From: Myceligenerans pegani
GTDB taxonomy: Bacteria; Actinomycetota; Actinomycetes; Actinomycetales; Cellulomonadaceae
Length of the DNA: 64,000 bases
Reading direction: 5' to 3'
NCBI RefSeq assembly: GCF_014892515.1
Contig: NZ_JADBGR010000107.1
Coordinates: 124,001-188,000 of the forward strand
In this document: piece by piece, positions 24,555 through 34,080 of the stretch
Layout: every line of letters begins with the position of its first letter
How positions within the stretch are numbered: the stretch's first letter is position 1
Notes under the pieces: model-generated
What the model was told of the DNA's origin: nothing
Seen by the model: the letters and a program-made list of their open reading frames with translations, nothing else
Databases searched by the model: none
Translations under genes and position numbers: made by a program

Positions 24555-26345
24555 ATGCCGTCCTCCCTGCTCCGCGCCGACCACGTGGCCATCCGGTACG
24601 ACGGCGCCACCGCCGCCACCCCCACCGACGCCACCCTCGCCGTCGAGCCCGGCGAGGTCGTGCTCCTGCTCGGACCGAGCGGCTGCGGCAAGTCCACGCT
24701 CGCGCTCGCGGCCAACGGGCTCGTGCCGCAGTCCGTGCCCGCCGCGGTGAGCGGCGGGATCGTCGTCGGGGACGCGATCGACCCCGCCACCACGCCGACG
24801 CCGCGGGTCGCCGCGCGGGTCGGCATGGTGTTCCAGGATCCGGACGTCGGGCTGATCGCCGGCACGCTCCTGGACGAGGTGTGCTTCGGCCCGGAGAACC
24901 AGCGGCTGCCCGTCGACGAGGTGCTGGCCCGCGGCGAGGACGCGCTACGGCGCACCGGCCTGTGGGACCGGCGCCACGAGAACCCGGACACGCTGTCCGG
25001 CGGGGGCCGCCAGCGCCTCGCGATCGCGTGCGCGCTCGCGCTCGGCGCCCCGCTGCTGGTCCTCGACGAGCCGACGGCGAACCTCGACCCGGTCGGCACC
25101 GAGGAGGTGTACGCCACGCTGCGCGACCTCGTGGCCGACGGCGATCACGGCGTGCTGCTCGTCGAGCACGACCTCGACGCGTGCGTCGCGCTCGTCGACC
25201 GGGTCGTCGTCCTCGACCGGGACGGGCGGACCGCGCTGACCGGTACCGCGCGCGAGATCCTGGCGGGACGGGCCGGCGAGCTCATGGAGCTCGGCGTCTG
25301 GCTGCCCGTCGCGACGCTGGCGGCCTGGCACCTGCGCGAGGCCGGGATGCCGTTCGACGAGCTGCCGCTCACGCCGGCCGAACTGACGGCGGCGTTGGAC
25401 GCGGGGCTCGACGCGGTTCCGGGGCTGCGGCCGCCCGCACGGACGGAGCCCACGGCGGCGCCGTCGGCCGGCTCGGCCCCGCTGCGCCCGCCCAGCACGG
25501 CGCCGTCGTCGGACACGGCTTCATTGCCGGGGTCCTGGAGGACCGACGTCGTCGTGGAGGTCGAGCACCTGACGGTCAACCGGTCCGGCGTGACCGTGCT
25601 CGACGACGTGTCGCTGACGGCGGGGCGCGGTGACTTCGTCGCCGTCGTCGGCACGAACGGGGCCGGGAAGACCACGCTGCTGCGCGCGATCGCGGGCGTC
25701 GCTCCCCCGCCCCGGCGGACGGTGACGGTCGCCGGGCTCGACCCGGCGCGCGCGAACGTGCGCGAGCTGGCGCGGCGGGTCGGGTTCGTGTTCCAGAACC
25801 CCGAGCACCAGTTCGTGCGGTACACCGTCGCCGAGGAGCTCGCCCACGCGCTCGAGGTGCAGCGCGTGCCCGCCGAACGCATCGCCGAGCGCGTCGAGGA
25901 GATGCTTACCCGGTTCGGGCTCGCCGAGCACCGCGACCGGCACCCGTTCCTGCTCTCCGGCGGGCAGAAACGCCGGCTGTCGGTGGGGACCGCCCTCATC
26001 GCGGGCGCCGAGGTGCTCGCGCTCGACGAGCCGACGTTCGGCCAGGACCGCGAGCGCGCCGCGGAACTCCTCGACATCCTGGCCGGCCTGAACGCGGGCG
26101 GCACCACCGTGCTCGTCGTCACGCACGACCTGCAGCTCGTCGCCGAGCACGCGAGCCACGTGGCGGTGCTGCGCGACGGGCGGCTGGTCGCCCACGACCG
26201 GACCGAGCGCGTCCTGGCGAGCGACGCCCTCCTCGCGGCAGGGTTGCGACTGCCGCCGCTGGCCGAGGCCACGCGAGGGCTGACCCGGCACCCGGAGTGG
26301 CGGGGCGTCACGCGGGTGTCCGACCTGGCGGCGGTGCGCACATGA
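24555..26345 (+). CDS. ECF transporter ATPase with two fused ABC domains
   Basis: 596 residues. Domain 1 has Walker A GPSGCGKST (40-48), signature LSGGGRQRLAIA (149-160, with Gly in place of the usual Gln) and Walker B LLVLDEPTANLD. A Pro/Ala-rich linker (about 295-330) leads to domain 2, with Walker A GTNGAGKTT (368-376), signature LSGGQKRRLSVG (469-480) and Walker B VLALDEPTFGQD. Two such domains in one chain correspond to YkoD and energise the S/T membrane pair. The gene lies three bases after the S gene and overlaps the T gene by four bases, so the three form an operon. Confidence 0.92.
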   Translation: MPSSLLRADHVAIRYDGATAATPTDATLAVEPGEVVLLLGPSGCGKSTLALAANGLVPQSVPAAVSGGIVVGDAIDPATTPTPRVAARVGMVFQDPDVGLIAGTLLDEVCFGPENQRLPVDEVLARGEDALRRTGLWDRRHENPDTLSGGGRQRLAIACALALGAPLLVLDEPTANLDPVGTEEVYATLRDLVADGDHGVLLVEHDLDACVALVDRVVVLDRDGRTALTGTAREILAGRAGELMELGVWLPVATLAAWHLREAGMPFDELPLTPAELTAALDAGLDAVPGLRPPARTEPTAAPSAGSAPLRPPSTAPSSDTASLPGSWRTDVVVEVEHLTVNRSGVTVLDDVSLTAGRGDFVAVVGTNGAGKTTLLRAIAGVAPPPRRTVTVAGLDPARANVRELARRVGFVFQNPEHQFVRYTVAEELAHALEVQRVPAERIAERVEEMLTRFGLAEHRDRHPFLLSGGQKRRLSVGTALIAGAEVLALDEPTFGQDRERAAELLDILAGLNAGGTTVLVVTHDLQLVAEHASHVAVLRDGRLVAHDRTERVLASDALLAAGLRLPPLAEATRGLTRHPEWRGVTRVSDLAAVRT

Positions 26346-27160
26346 CCGACCCTTTCGCCCGCACGTCGAGCCGGCGGTTCCTCCACCGGCTCAATCCGCT
26401 CGCCGTCGTGACGGCGGTCGCTCCGGCGGTCGTCGTGCTGGTCGCTGTGCGCGATCTCGCCACGCCGCTCGTGCTGCTGGTACTCGCCACCATGCTCCTG
26501 CTCGCCGGGGCGCAGGTGCCGGCGCGACGGGCGCCCCTCGCGTTCGGCCTGCCGGTCGCGTTCACGCTGGTGGCGGCCGTGTCGTTCGGGTTCTGGGCCG
26601 ACCCCGACGCCATCCCCGGCACGCCGGTCCTCTTCGAGGCCGGGTCCTACCGGTTCACCGTCGCGTCGTGGCTCGCCGGGCTCGGGATCTCGCTGCGGCT
26701 CGGCGCGCTCCTCGCCGTCGTCCTCCTGCCGGGGTTCGCCACGACGGGGCCGGACCTGGTGCGGGCCGTCGTGCAGAACCTGCGCGTGCCGTACCGCATC
26801 GGGTACACGGCGTTCGCGGCGTTCCGGTTCGTGCCGCGGTTCGGGTACGAACTCGGCCTCATCCGCGCCGCGCACCGGGTGCGCGGGGTGGCCGGCGGGC
26901 GCGGACCGCTGGCCGGGCTGCGGCGCTGGACCGGCTACATCGTCCCGCTGCTCGCCGGCGCGATCCGGCACGCCGAGCGTGTCGCGCTCGCGATGGACGC
27001 CCGCGCGTTCGGGGCGCACCCGACCCGGACGGAGCGATACCTGCTGCCGTTCCGCCGACGTGACGGCGCATTCGTCGGCGCGTGCTGGGCGGTGACGGCC
27101 GCCGTCGCACTCTTCGCCCAGCCGGTACTGGGGCTGCCGATACCCGTCGCGACGGTCTGA
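26342..27160 (+). CDS. ECF transporter T (coupling) component
   Basis: 272 residues, about five to six membrane helices. The cytoplasmic coupling helices carry the two short Ala-Arg motifs of EcfT proteins: RAAHRVRGVAGG and MDARAFGAHP. Starts with an ATGA overlap on the ATPase gene. It links the ATPase to the S component in the membrane. Nothing unusual in length or sequence. Confidence 0.9.
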   Translation: MTDPFARTSSRRFLHRLNPLAVVTAVAPAVVVLVAVRDLATPLVLLVLATMLLLAGAQVPARRAPLAFGLPVAFTLVAAVSFGFWADPDAIPGTPVLFEAGSYRFTVASWLAGLGISLRLGALLAVVLLPGFATTGPDLVRAVVQNLRVPYRIGYTAFAAFRFVPRFGYELGLIRAAHRVRGVAGGRGPLAGLRRWTGYIVPLLAGAIRHAERVALAMDARAFGAHPTRTERYLLPFRRRDGAFVGACWAVTAAVALFAQPVLGLPIPVATV

Positions 27161-27236
27161 GACGCCGGTACCGGCCTGCGGCCTCCACCCGGCGACCGGC
27201 CAGGCGTCCGGACAGGACGATAGGGTGAAAAATCCT

Positions 27237-27248
27237 GATAACGTTATC
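27237..27248. promoter_or_regulatory. Palindrome GATAACGTTATC in the alginate-lyase leader
   Basis: A perfect 12-bp palindrome centred on CG, the usual LacI-family operator layout, 50 bp upstream of the alginate-lyase start codon and just after a TAGGGT sequence (27221-27226) that could serve as -10. It differs from the TGGCAATCGATTGCCA operators further right, so a different regulator is expected. Confidence 0.5.
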
Positions 27249-27297
27249 CCGCGTTTCGAAACCTGTCCCGATCCCGCCCCGGACGAATGGATCGCAC

Positions 27298-28782
27298 ATG
27301 CCCCGGAAGAACCCGCCCGGCCCGGAGGCGAGCCACGCTCGCGGGCCGCTGTTCACGCCCCTGACCTCGAACCGCACGGTCTCCCGCCGGGCGGTCGTCG
27401 CCGGTGCCGCGGCCGCCGCGCCGTTCATCGCCTGGTACGCCTGGGCGGCACGGCCCGGCGCGAGCACCGGAGCCGCCGAGTCCGCGGCCCCGGGAGGCGG
27501 CGCCGCCGGGTCCGCCCTCCACGGGCCGAGCCCGTCCGCGAGTGCTTCACCGTCCGCGTCGCCCTCCCCCTCGGCGGCACCCTCCGCTTCGCCGTCCCCA
27601 TCCGCCTCGCCGTCTGCGTCGGCCCCGCCGGCGTCGTCGGCCGCTCCCTCGCCCACGCCGACGCCCGCGGACCCGACGCGACCCGGCCTGCTGCACTCCG
27701 CGGCCGACCTCGAACGCGCCGCCGAGCGCGTCGCCTCCGGCGCCCAGCCCTGGGCCTCCGGCTGGGACCGCCTGGTCGCCAACGGCCGGTCGCACGCCGG
27801 CTGGTCGCCCCGCCCGCTGGCCGACGTCGTCCGCGGCGGCCCCGGCGACAACGTCGGCCAGATGTACGCCGACATCGCCGCCGCCTACCAGAACGCGCTG
27901 CGCTGGCGGATCAGCGGCGAGAAGGCCCACGGCGACACCGCCGTCGCCGTCCTCAACGCCTGGTCCGGCACGATGCGGTCCCTGAACGGCAACGCCGACC
28001 GCTTCCTGGCGGCCGGGATCCACGGGTACCAGTGGGCGAACGCCGCGGAGCTCGTACGCGACCACCCGGACTTCGACCTACCGCGCTTCCGGAGGATGCT
28101 GCTGGAGATCTTCTACCCGATGAACGACGATTTCCTGACCCGCCACAACGACGCCGTGATCACGAACTACTGGGCCAACTGGGACCTGTGCAACATGTGC
28201 TCGGTGCTGGCCATCGGCGCCTTCGCCGACCGCAAGGACCTCGTGAACCGGGCCATCGAGTACTTCAAGAACGGCAAGGGCAACGGGTCCATCAAGAACG
28301 CCGTTCCCTTCGTGTTCCGTGGCCAGGGGCTGGCCCAGTGGCAGGAGACCGGCCGCGACCAGGGGCACAGCGTGATGGGCATCGGCCTCATGGCCACGTT
28401 CTGCGAGATGGCGTGGCACCAGGGCGTCGACTGCTACGGCTACGACGACAACCGGTTCCTCAAGGCCGCCGAGTACGTCGCCCGGTACAACCTCGGCCAC
28501 GACGTCCCCTTCAAGGACTACACCTACCAGCATGGCCCCGGCACCATCGCGGCCCACGTGAACTGGGAGACCCAGACGACGCCCAGCCCCGTGGGGCGCG
28601 GCCACGTGCGGCCGGTCTGGGACCTCGTCGTGGGGCACTACGCCGGACGCCAAGGCCTGGCGGCACCATGGAGCAAGCGCATGGCGCAGAGCATCCGGCC
28701 CGACGGCGGAGGCGGCGACTACGGCAACGGCGGTGGCTACGACCAGCTGGGGTTCACCACGCTGATGCATGCGCCCGGGTAG
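27298..28782 (+). CDS. Secreted alginate-lyase-family protein
   Basis: 494 residues. The N-terminus carries a twin-arginine-like signal (SRRAVVAGAAAAAPFIAWYA, about 27-46) followed by a long Ala/Ser/Pro linker (about 65-125), so the protein is probably exported folded. The catalytic part (about 130-490) is an alpha-helical toroid of the alginate lyase family (PF05426), with NYWANWDLCNMC and GRDQGHSVMG holding the conserved Asn, Trp and His. Such enzymes depolymerise uronic-acid polysaccharides or cleave related glycans. A LacI-type palindrome precedes it. The true substrate may be a plant or microbial polyuronide rather than alginate. Confidence 0.83.
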   Translation: MPRKNPPGPEASHARGPLFTPLTSNRTVSRRAVVAGAAAAAPFIAWYAWAARPGASTGAAESAAPGGGAAGSALHGPSPSASASPSASPSPSAAPSASPSPSASPSASAPPASSAAPSPTPTPADPTRPGLLHSAADLERAAERVASGAQPWASGWDRLVANGRSHAGWSPRPLADVVRGGPGDNVGQMYADIAAAYQNALRWRISGEKAHGDTAVAVLNAWSGTMRSLNGNADRFLAAGIHGYQWANAAELVRDHPDFDLPRFRRMLLEIFYPMNDDFLTRHNDAVITNYWANWDLCNMCSVLAIGAFADRKDLVNRAIEYFKNGKGNGSIKNAVPFVFRGQGLAQWQETGRDQGHSVMGIGLMATFCEMAWHQGVDCYGYDDNRFLKAAEYVARYNLGHDVPFKDYTYQHGPGTIAAHVNWETQTTPSPVGRGHVRPVWDLVVGHYAGRQGLAAPWSKRMAQSIRPDGGGGDYGNGGGYDQLGFTTLMHAPG

Positions 28783-28799
28783 ACCGCGCCGGGCCGTCG

Positions 28800-31229
28800 T
28801 CACCGGTTGACCAGGCGGAGAAACCCTTCGATCGCGTGTCGTCGCACCTTGCCGGCGGTGTACCCCTCGATCTTCGCGAAGGGCATGTTGACGAGGAACA
28901 TCACGTTGTTCGCGGCCAGGGGGCGACCCGCCGCCATGAGCAGCCGGCGCGCCGTCGTCAGCACACGCAGCACCGCCCGCCCGAGCAGGTTCGTGTGTCG
29001 CAGCTGGGCGACCGTGTCGTCGAGGCCGAGCGGCGCCGACCTGTCCCAGGACGACGGCGGCGCGGGGCGGCCGAGAAGGGCGGCGAAGGCGTCGTCGTCC
29101 ACGCGCTGGACATCCCCCGTCGCGTACGGACCCAGCTCGGCACGCCGTCGGGCGGCACTCGCCGCGTCGGGCAGGAGCGGAGCGACGCCCGGCCCGCGCT
29201 CGACCTCGACCGTCGTGGAGAGGCGGATGTCCTCGACCGACGCCCCCACCTCGACGAGGAAGGCCCCTCCGGGACACAGCCAGCGGGCGGCGTCCGGGTC
29301 GTAGTACTCGACGGCACGGCTGTCGACGGCGATCTCGACGCGTCGTTCCTCGCCGGGCCCGAGCGCCACCGAGGCGAAACCGGCGAGCTGCGCGCGCGGG
29401 TGCGGCACCTCCGGCGCCCGCGGCCCGGTGTACACCTGGACGACCTCGCGGCCCGGACGGTCCCCCGTGTTGCGCAGGGTGCAGGCGACGACGCCGCCGG
29501 TGGGACCGAGGTCCACGTCCAGGTCCGTGTAGTCGAAGGTCGTGTAGCCGAGCCCGTGGCCGAACGGGTAGCGCACAGGAACGTGGCGCGTCGAGTAGTA
29601 GCGGTAGCCGACGAACAACCCGTCGCGGTGCTCGGACGTCAGCTCCCGGCCGGGATACACGGCGGCCGGGCTCGCCGCGCGCGCGGACGGCACGTCCGCG
29701 TAGCGCACCGGGAAGGTCACGGCGAGGCGGCCCGTCGGCTCGACCGCACCGGTCAGCACCTCCGCGACGGCGGTCCCGCCGCCCTGCCCGGCGAGGGAGG
29801 TGTGCAGGATCGCGGCGACGTCGTCGGCGAACGGCAGCTCGACGGGCGCCCCGCCGGCCAGCACGACGACGACGCGTTCGTGCGCCCGGGTCAGCTGCCC
29901 CAGCAGCGCGAGCTGATCGGCCGGCAGGCGCAGGTGCTCGCGGTCCACGCCCTCGGCCTCGCTCGACTCGTCCAGGCCGAGGAAGAGGAGCACCGTCTCC
30001 GCCCGCGCCGCGAGTGCGAGCGCCTCGCGGGCGAGCTTCCGGCTGCGTCGGCCGAACCGGTGGAAGCCGCGCGCGAAGCCGACCACCTCGACGTCACGGG
30101 TCCGCAGGGCGCTCAGGGCGTCGTCGACGCGTGTCGGATTGACCAGGGACGAGCCGGCGCCCTGGTAGCGCGGGGTGGCGGCGAAGTCCCCGACGACGGC
30201 GACGCGTGCACCCGGATGCAGCGGCAGGATGGGCCTCCCGTCACCGGCAGGGGCGTTCCTGAGCAGGACCAGGCAGCGGCGGGCGGCCTCGACGGCGGCG
30301 TGGTGCTGGGCCCCGGGATCGACCTGGGGCGGGTCGGCGAGCGCCGCCGTGGTGTCGAGCGCGAGGGCGACGACGTCGTCGACGGCGCGGTCCAGGGTGG
30401 CTTCGTCCAGGTCGCCGGATCGCACCGCGGCAACGATCTCCGCGTCGGTGACGCCGCCCGTGGAGGGCATCTCGAGCTGGTTGCCGGCGCGCAGACCGGC
30501 CACGCGGTCGTGGTTGCCGCCCCAGTCGGTGACGACGACGCCCTCGAAGCCCCACTCGCCGCGCAGGATGTCGCGCAGCAGGTGGGTGTTCTCGTTGGCA
30601 TGGGTGCCGTTGACCTTGTTGTAGGCGGTCATGAGCACCCTGGGGTGGGCCTGTTCGACGACGCGACGGAAGCCCTCGAGATAGATCTCCCGCAGGCTTC
30701 GCTCGTCGACCACCTCGTCGATCGACATGCGCAGGTGCTCCTGGCTGTTGACCGCGAAGTGCTTGGGGCAGGCGGCGATCCCGGTGGACTGGATCCCGCG
30801 GACCATCGCCGCGGCCAGGTCCCCGGACAGGCGGGGGTCCTCCGAGAAGTACTCGAAGGACCGCCCGCCCAGCGGGTTGCGGACGATGTTCAGCCCCGGG
30901 CCCAGCAGGACGGCGACGCCGGCCGCGGCCGCCTCCGTGCCGAGCCGCTCCCCCACGCGTTCGAGCAGTCGGGGGTCCCACGACTGCGCGAGTGCCGCCG
31001 CCGTCGGGAAACAGGTGGCCGGCAGCGACGCGTTGAGGCCGAGGTGGTCGGCCTTGCCGCCCTGCTTGCGCACGCCGTGCGGCCCGTCGGTGAGCATGAT
31101 CGCCGGGATCCCGGGCAGGGTCTCGGTGTTCCAGAAGTTGGCGCCGGAGGTCAGGGAGGCCTTCCGGGGCAGGTTCAGGCCGCGGAGGACCTCCGGGTGG
31201 CGGAGGGGCTGGGCCGAGGGCTTCGTCAT
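28800..31229 (-). CDS. Glycoside hydrolase family 3 beta-glycosidase (conventional domain order)
   Basis: 809 residues, no signal peptide. The N-terminal (beta/alpha)8 domain has LTDGPHGVRKQ, the FEYFSEDP substrate-binding segment, KHFAVNSQE, and the nucleophile Asp235 in VVVTDWGG. The C-terminal alpha/beta domain includes RVAVVGDFA and LGLDESSEAEG; a fibronectin III-like domain (YPFGHGLGYTTFDYTDL) follows. It removes terminal beta-linked glucose or xylose. It starts one base after the stop of the membrane-anchored GH3 gene, so both form an operon; this one would finish hydrolysis inside the cell. Confidence 0.93.
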   Translation of the reverse strand: MTKPSAQPLRHPEVLRGLNLPRKASLTSGANFWNTETLPGIPAIMLTDGPHGVRKQGGKADHLGLNASLPATCFPTAAALAQSWDPRLLERVGERLGTEAAAAGVAVLLGPGLNIVRNPLGGRSFEYFSEDPRLSGDLAAAMVRGIQSTGIAACPKHFAVNSQEHLRMSIDEVVDERSLREIYLEGFRRVVEQAHPRVLMTAYNKVNGTHANENTHLLRDILRGEWGFEGVVVTDWGGNHDRVAGLRAGNQLEMPSTGGVTDAEIVAAVRSGDLDEATLDRAVDDVVALALDTTAALADPPQVDPGAQHHAAVEAARRCLVLLRNAPAGDGRPILPLHPGARVAVVGDFAATPRYQGAGSSLVNPTRVDDALSALRTRDVEVVGFARGFHRFGRRSRKLAREALALAARAETVLLFLGLDESSEAEGVDREHLRLPADQLALLGQLTRAHERVVVVLAGGAPVELPFADDVAAILHTSLAGQGGGTAVAEVLTGAVEPTGRLAVTFPVRYADVPSARAASPAAVYPGRELTSEHRDGLFVGYRYYSTRHVPVRYPFGHGLGYTTFDYTDLDVDLGPTGGVVACTLRNTGDRPGREVVQVYTGPRAPEVPHPRAQLAGFASVALGPGEERRVEIAVDSRAVEYYDPDAARWLCPGGAFLVEVGASVEDIRLSTTVEVERGPGVAPLLPDAASAARRRAELGPYATGDVQRVDDDAFAALLGRPAPPSSWDRSAPLGLDDTVAQLRHTNLLGRAVLRVLTTARRLLMAAGRPLAANNVMFLVNMPFAKIEGYTAGKVRRHAIEGFLRLVNR

Positions 31230-31230
31230 G

Positions 31231-33999
31231 TCAGATCCGGTTCGTCAGGGTCACGTAGTACAGGATGTGGTGGGCGGCCTCGCGCAGGGCGGTGAGCGTC
31301 CCGGCGCGGTCCTCGTCGAGGTACGCCTTGAGTTCCTGCTCGTAGGCGCCGTCACCTGGCAGGTCCACGAGGAGCCCGAGCATCAGGTCGTTGCCCGAGC
31401 GGGCCGCCTGGAGCGCGTCGAAGTGCCCGCCCTGGCCGGCGACACCGGCGTCGGTGATGACGAACCCCTCGAATCCCCACTCGGAGCGCAGGATGTCGGT
31501 GAGCAGCGCACTCGATCCGCCGGTCCACGTCGTCCCGATCCGGTTGAAGGCCGTCATCGCCCCGTGGGCGCCTCCGTCCTTGACCGCGGCCTCGAACGGC
31601 TCGAGGTGCAGTTCGCGCCACGCCTGCTCGGTCGTCCACACGTACAGCCCCATCGCGGCGCGGTTCGTCTCCTGCACGTTGCCGGCGAAGTGCTTGATGA
31701 CCGCGATCGTGCCCTCCGACTGGAGGCCGGCCACGTACCGGGCGCCGATCCGTGCCGTGAGGAGCGGGTCCTCGGAGAAGTACTCGAAGTTGCGTCCGCC
31801 GAGCGGCGTCCGGTGCAGATCGAGCGAGGGCGCGTACACCGCGTCGACCTCGTAGGCCTGCGCCTCCGCGCCCATCGCGCCGCCCACCTCGCGCGCCAGC
31901 GCGTCGTTCCAGGTCGCGGCGAGCACCACCGGCGTCGGGAACGCGACCGTCGCCCAGTGCCCGAGGTAGCTGCGGATGCTCGCGGGACCGTCGTACATCG
32001 TCGTGCGAGGCACGCCCAGCCGGTCGATCCCGGACGACCAGTACCCGCCGTTGCCGGCGAGCCGGACCAGTTCCTCCTCGGTGAGCTGGTCGAGGAAGTC
32101 GTCCCAGAGCGGGTCGTCGATCGCCTTGCCCTCGAGGTCCTCCAGCACGATGCCGCGGTCCGCCCCGGTGGTCGGCGCGACGGCGGACGGCGCGGCCACG
32201 TGCTCGAAGTCCGCCTCCAGCAGGCCGTCGGGCAGCAGGAGGTCGTCGGCGGCGGGCGCCTGCGGCATGGTCCGCTCCGGGTCCTGCCGGGACAGGTAGG
32301 TCAGGTCGCCACGGGCGTCGTCGAACCGGTTGGTGACCCTCGTTCCCGTGACCGGGTCGGTGCGGTGGACAACGGTGTCCCGCTGGGTGTACGTGGCCGA
32401 GCGGACCGTGTCGTGGACGTGACGGGCCACCCGGATCTCGTAGTCGCCCGCCTCGAGCACCCAGGCGCGATGCTCCTGGTCGTCGTACGAGGCCATGTCC
32501 GAGGTGTCGAACGTCACGGAGACGGTCTCGGACTCCCCGGGCGCGAGCTCGCCCGTCTTGGCGTACCCGCCGAGCACCGTGGCGGACTTCTCGATGCCAC
32601 CGGGCGTGTACGGCGCGTCGTAGTACACCTGCACCACGTCCTTGCCCGGCACGTCTCCGGTGTTGGCCACCGTGACCCTCGCCGAGACCTCGGCCGTGTC
32701 CGCCTCGATCGCCTCCACCCGCCACTCGAAGTCCGTGTACGAGAGTCCGTGCCCGAACGGGTACTGCACGACGTCGTCGTAGCGATCGTCCTCGACGAAC
32801 GTCTCGAAGTACCGGTAGCCGACATAGATGCCCTCGAGATGGTTGGTGAAGTAGCGCCCGGTGGGACTCCCCGCGGCGTCGACGTACTCGAAGTCCCCGG
32901 TGTTCGCGACGGCCGGGTGCGATCTCACGTCGTACGCGTAGGTGTCGGTCAGCCGACCCGACGGGTTGACCCGGCCGGTCAGCGCCCGGGCGACCGCGTC
33001 CATGCCGATCTCGCCGGGGCCGCCGAGCCACAGCGCCGCGTCGACGTTCTCGAGCTCGTCCAGGATGCCCAGCTCCATGGCGTTGGCACTGTTGATCAGG
33101 ACGACGACGTGCTCGAACGTCGCGGCCAGGAGTTCCAGCGTCGCGCGCTCCTCAGCGGTCGGCCGCAGGTCCTCGGGGGAGAGGTCCATGCCCTCCATCC
33201 CGGCACGCGACAACACGTACACGGCGGTGTCGGAGTGTTCACGGGCCCGCGTCAGGACGTCTCGCGGCAGGTCGGCGACGGGCATCTCCCGCGGTGAGGC
33301 GGCGAGGAACCCCTTGACCGCCGGCAGCAGCGTGTCGAGGACGTCGGGCCCCGGTTCCCGGTAGGGCTCGGTCGACACCTCCCCGCTCTCCGCGTAGTTG
33401 CCGTACACGTCACGCACGGTTTCGTCGTAGTCGATCCCCTCGGCGTCCAGCGCCGCGAAGAGGGACCGCGCACCGACCGGCGAGATGCCGCCCGCTCCCC
33501 CGCCCCCGTAGACCGGGGTCACGGCACCGACGCCGAACACGCTGACGGCGCGCTCGGCGAACGGCAGGGTGTCCTCCTCGTTCTCCAGCAGCACCATGCC
33601 CTCGGCCATCACCTGGTCCGCCACCTGGAGCGAGTGGGCCCGTGTGCCGGCCTGGGCCGGGGTCTCGGGGCGCGTCGCCGTGTGGTACCAGAGGCCGAAC
33701 GGAGCCACCAGGAGCGCGACGACGGCGCCGGCCGCGGTGAGCTTCATCCAGCGGTGCTCGCGCCTGCGGAAGGCCTTGTACCCCTTCTTCCGCGCCCGGC
33801 GCTCCCGGCGCGACTCCACCGCGCGGATCTCCGCCTTCCAGTCCTTGATCTCGCGGGCGTCGGCCCTGCGTGCCGCGGCCCGCTCCGGCCGGCTCAGGGT
33901 CGCCCGGCGCTCCCTGCGCCGCGCCCGGAGGTCGGCGTGACGCTGCCTCGCGTCCGCCGTGTGCCGCCTCACGAGCTGTCGGTACTCACTGCGTTCCAT
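31231..33999 (-). CDS. Membrane-anchored GH3 enzyme with swapped domain order
   Basis: 922 residues. Residues 1-84 are an Arg-rich, highly basic cytoplasmic stretch; 85-106 are one membrane helix (MKLTAAGAVVALLVAPFGLW). Then the GH3 C-terminal-type domain comes first (MVLLENEEDTLPF, YGGGGAGGISP), next a fibronectin III-like domain (YPFGHGLSYTDFEW), and last the GH3 catalytic barrel (MYDGPASIRSYLG, FEYFSEDP, IKHFAGN), with nucleophile Asp850 in FVITDAGV. This inverted order is known in a minority of GH3 proteins. By the positive-inside rule the enzyme faces outward. The start at 33999 is the first ATG of the basic region. It shares a regulatory region with a divergent tetR gene. Confidence 0.9.
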   Translation of the reverse strand: MERSEYRQLVRRHTADARQRHADLRARRRERRATLSRPERAAARRADAREIKDWKAEIRAVESRRERRARKKGYKAFRRREHRWMKLTAAGAVVALLVAPFGLWYHTATRPETPAQAGTRAHSLQVADQVMAEGMVLLENEEDTLPFAERAVSVFGVGAVTPVYGGGGAGGISPVGARSLFAALDAEGIDYDETVRDVYGNYAESGEVSTEPYREPGPDVLDTLLPAVKGFLAASPREMPVADLPRDVLTRAREHSDTAVYVLSRAGMEGMDLSPEDLRPTAEERATLELLAATFEHVVVLINSANAMELGILDELENVDAALWLGGPGEIGMDAVARALTGRVNPSGRLTDTYAYDVRSHPAVANTGDFEYVDAAGSPTGRYFTNHLEGIYVGYRYFETFVEDDRYDDVVQYPFGHGLSYTDFEWRVEAIEADTAEVSARVTVANTGDVPGKDVVQVYYDAPYTPGGIEKSATVLGGYAKTGELAPGESETVSVTFDTSDMASYDDQEHRAWVLEAGDYEIRVARHVHDTVRSATYTQRDTVVHRTDPVTGTRVTNRFDDARGDLTYLSRQDPERTMPQAPAADDLLLPDGLLEADFEHVAAPSAVAPTTGADRGIVLEDLEGKAIDDPLWDDFLDQLTEEELVRLAGNGGYWSSGIDRLGVPRTTMYDGPASIRSYLGHWATVAFPTPVVLAATWNDALAREVGGAMGAEAQAYEVDAVYAPSLDLHRTPLGGRNFEYFSEDPLLTARIGARYVAGLQSEGTIAVIKHFAGNVQETNRAAMGLYVWTTEQAWRELHLEPFEAAVKDGGAHGAMTAFNRIGTTWTGGSSALLTDILRSEWGFEGFVITDAGVAGQGGHFDALQAARSGNDLMLGLLVDLPGDGAYEQELKAYLDEDRAGTLTALREAAHHILYYVTLTNRI

Positions 34000-34063
34000 G
34001 TCAAGTCGTCCTTGCCTTGGCGTGCGGCCGCGACGGGCCGGGTGGTGCGCGAATACCGTACGC

Positions 34064-34080
34064 CATTCGGTTTCTGAATG
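34064..34080. promoter_or_regulatory. Candidate TetR operator between the GH3 operon and tetR
   Basis: CATTC-GGTTTCT-GAATG is an inverted repeat with 5-bp arms in the 110-bp divergent region. The heptamer TCGGTTT recurs at 34067-34073 and 34092-34098. Binding by the adjacent TetR is inferred from position. Confidence 0.4.

Noticed and set aside
27164-27175. Palindrome GCCGGTACCGGC after the ECF T gene
   Set aside because: No loop for a hairpin, and G/C palindromes of this size are common in such DNA. Could be part of a terminator but not supportable.
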